Source: Planctomycetaceae bacterium (GTDB lineage: Bacteria; Planctomycetota; Planctomycetia; Pirellulales; Thermoguttaceae). Taken from it: a stretch of DNA of 52,080 nt. The stretch is taken from NCBI GenBank assembly GCA_021372005.1, contig JAJFVC010000012.1:1-52080 (forward strand), given 5' to 3'. A model generated the notes under the pieces. That model made no database searches. It was given only the letters and a program-made list of their open reading frames with translations, and had not been told where the DNA came from. The translations under genes were made by a program, and so were the position numbers. Positions 46,757 to 52,080 of this stretch are shown piece after piece (the first letter of the stretch is position 1; the number at the start of each line of letters is the position of its first letter).

Positions 46757-46785
46757 CGGACTTCTCTAGCCACGAGTCCCTGATC
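46748..46785. other. Stem-loop joining the repeat array to the lpxA 3' flank
   Basis: GATTAGGGAC (46748-46757) can pair with GTCCCTGATC (46776-46785), with one G-T type pair, around an 18-base loop. It lies 8 bases downstream of the lpxA stop on the minus strand. No T-tract follows, so it may be a weak terminator or an mRNA-stability element. Confidence 0.4.
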
Positions 46786-46793
46786 CCTTTGCG

Positions 46794-47600
46794 TCACGCG
46801 GCTTTGCGACGTTCGCGGCCTCGGCCGTGCATGCCTTCGTGTTGGCCTTGGACGAAACTGAGCAGATGGTTGACTTGCGGCAACAATTGGCCGTTGGCGC
46901 GAAGCACTTCCCAGGCGTTTTCCAGCCCGACCTTCGAGCGGTAGAGCAATTTGTGGGCCTCGGCCAAGGCTTGAAGCACCTGCGGCGAGAAATTGTTGCG
47001 TTTCAATCCGACGATGTTGATGCAATGCGGCCGGGCCGGGCTGCCTTCGACCAGCATGTAGGGCGGCACGTCGTGACGCACGGCGCTCAGGCCGCCGGTG
47101 AAGCTGTAGCCGCCGACCGTGACGAACTGATGGACCGCGACGGCGCCGGAAAACGAGGCATGGTCGTGGACGTGAACGTGGCCGGCCAGCAGCGTGCCGT
47201 TGGCGATCGTGATGTTGTTGCCCAGTTGGCAATCGTGCGCCACGTGGGAGCAGGCCATCAGAAAGTTGTGGTCGCCGATTCGCGTGACGCCGTCCTCTTT
47301 TTCGGAGGCTCGATTGATCGTCACGCACTCGCGGATGATATTATGGTCGCCGATTTGGACCTTCGTGTCGGCGCCGGTGTAGCTGATGTCCTGCGGCTCG
47401 CCGCCGATGACGACGTTCGGATACAGATGGTTGAAGCAGCCGATCGAGACGTCGCCCATCAGAGTCACGTTGTTTTCGAGCCGGGTGCCGCGTCCGATGT
47501 GAACCTTGGGTCCGATGATGCAATAGGGGCCGATCTCGACGTCTTCTTCGATCTCGGCTCGGCTGTCGATCATGGCGCTGTCGGCAAAAAAAGTGCCCAT
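46794..47600 (-). CDS. lpxA: UDP-N-acetylglucosamine acyltransferase
   Basis: A 268-residue left-handed beta-helix acyltransferase, the first step of lipid A synthesis. Hexapeptide repeats run through the first two thirds. HVAHDC has the catalytic His at about 122 (His119 in front of it), and GGEPQD and GFK-like loop positions are in the usual places. The C-terminal helical domain is present. The end is short and basic. It starts 135 bases after lpxC on the same strand; fabZ, which often sits between them, is missing. The gap to the Gfo/Idh gene holds the heptanucleotide array. Confidence 0.95.
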   Translation of the reverse strand: MGTFFADSAMIDSRAEIEEDVEIGPYCIIGPKVHIGRGTRLENNVTLMGDVSIGCFNHLYPNVVIGGEPQDISYTGADTKVQIGDHNIIRECVTINRASEKEDGVTRIGDHNFLMACSHVAHDCQLGNNITIANGTLLAGHVHVHDHASFSGAVAVHQFVTVGGYSFTGGLSAVRHDVPPYMLVEGSPARPHCINIVGLKRNNFSPQVLQALAEAHKLLYRSKVGLENAWEVLRANGQLLPQVNHLLSFVQGQHEGMHGRGRERRKAA

Positions 47601-47735
47601 GTCCGCGACTCCTTCACGGTGCTGATTGTTCCCGCTCGCGAAGTGCGAGCTAGTTTCCTAGGACCGACTCCAAAATACGCGACGCTTTCTCAAGTTTCGG
47701 CCGTGGGAGGCCGGTACATTGGATTCAAAAAACGC

Positions 47736-48611
47736 TCAGGCGCATCGTTTCCATTCTTCTTGACGCTGCCCTTCCGCGACAATCTCACGGACCAATTCGG
47801 CGTTAAGCCGGTGACCACTGCGAAACGCGACGAATCGGCCGACCAGATCGCAACCGGCCAACGCCAGATCGCCGACCATGTCGGACAGCTTGTGTCGGAC
47901 GCACTCGTCGGGGAATCGCAAGGTGTTGTCGATCGGGCCTTGGGGGCCGAACACCAACAAATCCTTGCACGTGGCCTGCTGGCCGAGCCCTTGTTGTTTC
48001 AACGCCTCGGCCTCCGCTTCGAGCATGAACGTACGGCTTGGGGCCAGATTCATGCGGAAGTGACGCGGCGAAAGCGACAATTCGAGCGACTGGCGGCCGA
48101 TCGGATTACCGGCGCCGAAGTCGAGATCGTAGGAGAGGATCGTTTTGTCCGAGCGGCAGGGCCGCGCCTCGATCCAACTTCGCTCGTTGCCCATGCGAAT
48201 CGTTCGCGTGATGACTTGACGACGCCGGGGTGAACTTTGTTCGACGACCCCGACCGCCAAAAGGGCGTCGACGAACGGCAAACACGAGCCGTCGCAGCCG
48301 GGCATTTCGGGACGATCGACGTGGATTTCGCAATTGTCCACCTCAAGGCCGGACAGTGCGGCCATGATGTGTTCGACCATCTCGACGCTGGCCTCGCCGC
48401 AACGGAGCGTTGTGCGAAGCGGCATTTCAAAACGGTTGTGGATCGTTGCGGAGATTCGCGGGCAACCGTCCAAGTCGGTGCGAACAAAGACAATGCCCGA
48501 ATCGGCCGGAGCGGGCCGAAATTCCACGCGAATGGCTTCGCCACTCCAGTAGCCCACGCCGGAAACCGAGGCGGGGGCGGCGATCGTTTGCTGATTGCGT
48601 CGTGAATGCAT
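47736..48611 (-). CDS. lpxC: UDP-3-O-acyl-N-acetylglucosamine deacetylase
   Basis: A 291-residue zinc enzyme that commits UDP-GlcNAc to lipid A. Zinc ligands are visible in VEHIMAAL (His) and RHKLSDMVGD (His and Asp); SGHRLN carries the catalytic His, and MPGCDGSCLPFVDAL is the substrate region. It is not fused to FabZ. The start is ATG 48611, where the family N-terminus begins, with a weak Shine-Dalgarno. In-frame sequence up to 48830 has no family match. It follows ompH by 257 bases. Confidence 0.92.
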   Translation of the reverse strand: MHSRRNQQTIAAPASVSGVGYWSGEAIRVEFRPAPADSGIVFVRTDLDGCPRISATIHNRFEMPLRTTLRCGEASVEMVEHIMAALSGLEVDNCEIHVDRPEMPGCDGSCLPFVDALLAVGVVEQSSPRRRQVITRTIRMGNERSWIEARPCRSDKTILSYDLDFGAGNPIGRQSLELSLSPRHFRMNLAPSRTFMLEAEAEALKQQGLGQQATCKDLLVFGPQGPIDNTLRFPDECVRHKLSDMVGDLALAGCDLVGRFVAFRSGHRLNAELVREIVAEGQRQEEWKRCA

Positions 48612-48868
48612 CTCAAGGGAACCGCAAAAATGGGAAGTGGCGTCGACACGAGTCGGATACGACCGGACACCGTTCGGGTCGGCCGCCGGTTTCGCTGTCG
48701 AAAAGAGCCGTTTCGAGTTGACTGTCATCCGTGACCAAGGGTGCGAGAAGAGTTTTTTAGGAGGGGCATCGTCGCGTTGGCCCTCCATGGCCGAACGCCG
48801 ACGAGCCGAACCCGGATGGAAGGCGGCCATCAGGACGACGACCGCCTCCTCCGCGAGGAACCTCCGTG

Positions 48869-49504
48869 TTACCTCATGCCGTTGAACGGGACGCCGGGAC
48901 GGGCCGCTTGGCCCGGATTGATCGCGTTTCGATTCAGCTCTTGCAACACCGCCGGGGTGATGTCCAGTTGCTTCTGATACCAGACGACCGGCTTGTTGAT
49001 ATGGGCTAAAACGCTTTGCGGTTGCTCGGTGTCGACCGGATCGCCGTTGAATCGCAAGACCATGTCGATGCCGTTCTGTCGGGCGTAGTAATCGGTGGCT
49101 TGCGAAATTTCCTGGTAGACGGTGTAGTAAATCTTCGCTTCGCGCTGGACGAATTCATTTTTTTGCAGATTGACGCGGACCGCCAGGTCGGCCTGACGCT
49201 TGGCAATTTCTTGCTCCATCTGCTTGTAGTCGGGCGTGCCCTTGTGAATCTCTTGCAGGCGCTCGACCAGCTTGTTGATCGTGTCGCGTTCGCCTTTGAC
49301 CTGAACCTCGGCGCGTTCGACGTCGGCCTTCATCTCCTCCATCATCGCCTTGAATCGGGCGTGATTCTTGAAAATGTAGCTGACGTCCAACAGTGCGACG
49401 TTCGGACCGGCCGCAGGGCGATTTTGAGCGGCGACGGGCGATACCAAACCGCACAACGACAAGACGACGGCGAGCGGCGCCGCCCAAGAAAGAGACTTCT
49501 TCAC
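48869..49504 (-). CDS. ompH: OmpH/Skp-like periplasmic chaperone
   Basis: A 211-residue protein. A signal peptide (KKSLSWAAPLAVVLSLCGL) precedes a region beginning VALLDVSYIFKNH. A long coiled coil (about residues 60-150; MKADVERAEVQVKGERD, MEQEIAKRQADLAV) then ends in a strand (GIDMVLRFNG). Skp proteins guide outer-membrane proteins and are often near lpx genes. GTG 49504 was chosen because AAGGAG lies 8 bases upstream; GTG 49513 has none. It opens the minus-strand lpx block. Confidence 0.9.
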   Translation of the reverse strand: MKKSLSWAAPLAVVLSLCGLVSPVAAQNRPAAGPNVALLDVSYIFKNHARFKAMMEEMKADVERAEVQVKGERDTINKLVERLQEIHKGTPDYKQMEQEIAKRQADLAVRVNLQKNEFVQREAKIYYTVYQEISQATDYYARQNGIDMVLRFNGDPVDTEQPQSVLAHINKPVVWYQKQLDITPAVLQELNRNAINPGQAARPGVPFNGMR

Positions 49505-49949
49505 TTCAAGCACTCCTTGCTGTTGCGTCGGTCTTCCGTGACTTCAGCGACCAGATTCCATTGGTCGCCCGCAACCGACTTAGTCCTTGAACGCACCGAA
49601 AAATAGGTTTCCTGACGTGGCGGTATTCTGCCCGGTATCAGCGTTTTCGTAAATAGCAGATATTTTTATTAGCCGGTGCGTTTTGTAAGTGCTGTTGCGA
49701 TAAGTGGTTGTGACGAAAAATGGCCGATGGATTTGCACGCAAAAAATGGCGGCGTCGGGCGGCGATTTTTATTTTTTCGGGACTCATGCCAAAAGGCGGA
49801 ACGCCGCTCGGCTGAGCGTCTTTTGTGGCAAAAGAAAAAAGTGAGCGAAAGCGGGAGGAACAGCGAAGATGGGCGTCAAAAAAGAGCCCCACCCCGCGCG
49901 GAATGCGAGGAGTGGGGACTCTTTGGGTTGGTTTCCAAACGGTTCTTCG
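49505..49949. other. Intergenic region between porin and ompH
   Basis: About 445 bases. The right end holds the porin terminator (listed separately) and the left end the ompH promoter region. The middle is T- and A-rich, and I see no gene in it. Confidence 0.5.
49878..49924 (-). terminator. Rho-independent terminator of the porin gene
   Basis: On the minus strand, AGAGTCCCCAC pairs with GTGGGGCTCT (one-base bulge) and is followed by TTTTTT. It begins about 26 bases after the porin stop. Confidence 0.8.
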
Positions 49950-51296
49950 TCAGAAGGTGAAGATGAAGTCGAAACCTCCAGACAATTGGGTGTTCGAGGA
50001 CCCATCGTTGAACGGCCGGCCGTTGGGGCCGATCGAGCCGTTGTACCAATCGTAGCGGATTTCAGGCCGCAAGGTGACGTTGGCGTGCGGCTTATAGTTC
50101 AGTCCGGCGGTCAACTCGTAGTAGTTGCCGTCGTTGCCGGCGACGACCCGTGCGCCTTGCGGATCTTGGAACCACTCAAACCGGCCGCCGACTCCCCAGC
50201 AATCGTTCAATTTGTAGAGCAGGTAGTTCGACAAACCGTACCATTGGGCGTCGGCGTCCCCGATGTTGTAGTTCGTGCCGAGGTCGTGCTGGAGGACGTA
50301 GGTGAGCTTGTCGGTTAGCTTCCAGGTGAAAACCAAGCTGTTCATGTAGACGTCGCCGTCGGCGCCGATCGTGCCATCATCGAAAGTGCGGCCCGTGCCG
50401 ATCCGTCCGGCCGTGGTTGCCCAAGTCAGGCTGGTGCGTTCTGAGAACGTGAACGTCACGCCGCCGAGGAACATCGAGCCGGAGTCGGCGCCTTGCCAAC
50501 CTTCGTCCCAACCGTTGACCCAGCCGCCGAACACCGTTACGACGTCATTGGCTTTGTAGGTGGCCAACATGCCGGTGTGGGTGAATGGCTCGGCGTAGAA
50601 CATTTGATAGGAATGCGAATAGAAGAAATTGCCCGTGGCGGGAACCACTTCATAGCCGATCGAGGTGTAAAAACGTCCGCCTTTGATGGTCAAATTGTTG
50701 TAGGCGACCTCGACGTAGGCTTGCGGGATCGCGGACCCGTAGTCGCGGCTGCTGTTCCAGCCGTAGTCCCATGTGTGGTCGCCGAAGGCTTGCGTGTAGG
50801 GGCCGTCCGTGCCGAACAGATAGTCGACCCGTCCGCCGACGTCCCAGCCGCATCCGTCCGTGTTGGTTTTCCGTTCCAAGAAGCCCCAGAGTTGGTTCAT
50901 TTTGAACCCGTCGCCGTACTGTTCAAACCCGAGCGGGCCGTTGCGTTGGGCGCCGTACTGATTGCTGAGGATTCCGCCTTCGATCCAACCGCCGGCCGTG
51001 ATGCCGTGGTTTTTCAGCGAGGCGGGCTGGGGCAGCGTCCAGGGATCGCTCAGCTTGCCGTCGCGGCACCAGCGGCAGGTCGACTCGTCCGACGTGGCGT
51101 TCTCGTCCGCCTTCGTTGCGGTGGACGACGAACTTGAGTCCGAGGCCGAGTCCTCATTGGAGCGATAGGAGACCGTTTGATAGGAACGGTTCGCGTCCAA
51201 CTGTGGCCCGTCCTCTTGGGCCTGACTTGGGAGGGCCGTCCAAAAACCTAAGGATGCAACGATCATGCCTGAGAGAAAACATCGAGCCGTTTTCAT
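49950..51296 (-). CDS. Outer-membrane beta-barrel porin
   Basis: A 448-residue exported protein. A signal peptide (RCFLSGMIVASLGFW, then ALPSQAQ) is followed by a Ser/Asp-rich linker and a short Cys-containing segment (TCRWCRDGKLSDPW). From about residue 85 alternating amphipathic strands run to the end, and the last residue is Phe (DFIFTF), as in outer-membrane proteins. I associate it with planctomycete BBP2-like porins. It should form a channel for small solutes. ATG 51296 has GGAG 8 bases upstream; in-frame sequence up to 51581 is not family-like. It has its own terminator and stands next to ompH. Confidence 0.82.
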   Translation of the reverse strand: MKTARCFLSGMIVASLGFWTALPSQAQEDGPQLDANRSYQTVSYRSNEDSASDSSSSSTATKADENATSDESTCRWCRDGKLSDPWTLPQPASLKNHGITAGGWIEGGILSNQYGAQRNGPLGFEQYGDGFKMNQLWGFLERKTNTDGCGWDVGGRVDYLFGTDGPYTQAFGDHTWDYGWNSSRDYGSAIPQAYVEVAYNNLTIKGGRFYTSIGYEVVPATGNFFYSHSYQMFYAEPFTHTGMLATYKANDVVTVFGGWVNGWDEGWQGADSGSMFLGGVTFTFSERTSLTWATTAGRIGTGRTFDDGTIGADGDVYMNSLVFTWKLTDKLTYVLQHDLGTNYNIGDADAQWYGLSNYLLYKLNDCWGVGGRFEWFQDPQGARVVAGNDGNYYELTAGLNYKPHANVTLRPEIRYDWYNGSIGPNGRPFNDGSSNTQLSGGFDFIFTF

Positions 51297-51888
51297 ACGA
51301 ATTACTCCACCATGCGGAATTAATAAGAGACAGACAACCAACGCGGTTTGGCACGGTTGTCGCACAAAACGGGCCGCGCATGGCACGATTCGCAGGCCGT
51401 CGCAAAGGGGCGACCTTTTCGCTATCGGATGTCGTTGCAACGCGAGATTACGCGAAAGTTGGCAAATTGAGCTCAAACGTTTCAATCGCCACATCGCGAT
51501 GTTAAACTCTGACGGTCCGGAAAAATAGAACGCGAAGCCGATCCGCGAGATTTTGGAGTCGCGACGGCAGATTCCTCGCAACCGGTGCAGTAAAAGTTTT
51601 TGGCGGCTTGAGTGTGTAACAGGAAAAACAAGGTCTCACGCCAAGACGCCAAGCCGCAAAGATGAGGGATGGAAGAATACCGACGTGTCCAAAGATCGCG
51701 GTTACTTGACCGATCTCGGTTCTCTTTGCGCCTTAGCGTCTTTGCGTGAGTTTTGTGTGAAATTTGAACCAAATCTTGCCTATCTTGACCGTGAACTTTT
51801 GCTACGCTCCTCGCAACCGGGGGGTATTTTTTTCTTCGCACAAGGGGATACAATCGCAGCTTGGGCGGACCCACGGAGAAGGACACCC
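51297..51888. other. Intergenic region with inverted repeat, porin and comM-like gene
   Basis: About 592 bases with no credible gene. The left part holds the porin promoter region, the middle a 116-base inverted-repeat element (listed separately), and the right part the upstream region of the comM-like gene, whose AAGGA lies about 6 bases before its ATG. Confidence 0.6.
51635..51750. repeat. Dispersed-type inverted-repeat element
   Basis: Two 27-base arms (51635-51661 and 51724-51750) are inverted copies with 24 of 27 positions matching and a 62-base loop. The arms are made of AAGACGC-like heptads (CTCACGC... ...GCGTGAG). I recall this type of sequence as a palindromic repeat common in many bacterial genomes, but I cannot cite a family name. 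No transposase is nearby. Confidence 0.75.
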
Positions 51889-52080
51889 ATGCTGGCGAAA
51901 CTGAAGACGTTTTCCCTGTTCGGGATCGATGCGCTGCCGGTGGAAGTCGAGATGGCCGTCAAAGAAAGCACGCATCGCGTGAAGCGGGCGATCGTCAATT
52001 CGGGCTTTCAGCGGCCGCACAATCGCGTGACGATCAATTTGGCTCCGGCCTGCTCCCAGTTATCACAACGGGAAAAGAGC
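51889..52080 (+). pseudogene. comM: 5' end of a ComM/YifB Mg-chelatase-like gene, apparently degraded
   Basis: From ATG 51889 the frame is open to the window edge (64 residues). The start LAKLKTFSLFGIDALPVEVE and the part AVKESTHRVKRAIVNSG plus VTINLAPA are close to ComM/YifB. The roughly 18-20 residues that normally join VEVE to AVKESTHR (the VDVS...VLVGLPE segment) are missing, and after NLAPA the sequence no longer resembles the family (CSQLSQREKS). It has a good AAGGA ribosome binding site. ComM helps branch migration in transformation. The gene may be a decayed or rearranged copy; the part beyond the edge is needed to decide. Confidence 0.6.

Noticed and set aside
49638..49892. 84-residue minus-strand frame between porin and ompH
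   Set aside because: It runs through the porin terminator hairpin and its T-tract and has no recognisable features.

Overview
The window looks like a chromosomal segment of a planctomycete, probably Pirellulales-like. This rests on gene content, not on any marker-gene comparison. The coding DNA is GC-rich. The window combines Gram-negative envelope genes (lpxC, lpxA, ompH/skp, a signal-peptide beta-barrel porin ending in Phe) with families I associate with planctomycetes: a DUF1571 protein, an FHA-GAF histidine kinase, a zinc-ribbon membrane protein, small Cys-lipobox lipoproteins, and an S18 with a basic N-terminal extension. I found no rRNA, tRNA, CRISPR array, transposase or phage gene.

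Left part (0-8.5 kb): a locus for making and adding galactofuranose. UDP-galactopyranose mutase (glf) is flanked by two large paralogous glycosyltransferases that resemble mycobacterial GlfT2 along their whole length. The left, divergent transcription unit also carries a SAM methyltransferase and a glycyl radical enzyme.

Storage-polymer part (8.6-25.3 kb): cysK is followed by a cyanophycin cluster (DUF1854 protein, an ABC exporter with an N-terminal zinc-ribbon extension, and the two-site synthetase cphA). Next is an acetate kinase-phosphoketolase operon that can make acetyl phosphate and ATP from sugar phosphates. A polyphosphate operon (CHAD protein, Ppx, Ppk1) ends the block. Together these genes could store nitrogen and phosphate/energy.

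Middle (25.5-42 kb): mostly housekeeping and envelope genes of mixed orientation. They include hydrolases, a DUF1571 protein, a metallo-beta-lactamase-fold hydrolase, a sensor kinase/response regulator pair, lipoproteins, queG, dus, a UvrD/Rep helicase and a KAS III enzyme.

Right part (42-52 kb): rpsR, an amino-acid ABC importer with a fused binding protein and permease plus a separate ATPase, and a WecG/TagA-type glycosyltransferase. An oppositely oriented lipid A block follows (ompH-lpxC-lpxA-Gfo/Idh), then a porin. The right edge holds an inverted-repeat element and the 5' end of a comM/yifB-like gene that appears internally deleted. A heptanucleotide tandem array (GGGATTA) lies between lpxA and the Gfo/Idh gene.

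Many start codons were chosen by Shine-Dalgarno position and family length, and the evidence fields say where. Functions are homology-level readings made by eye; no database search was run.
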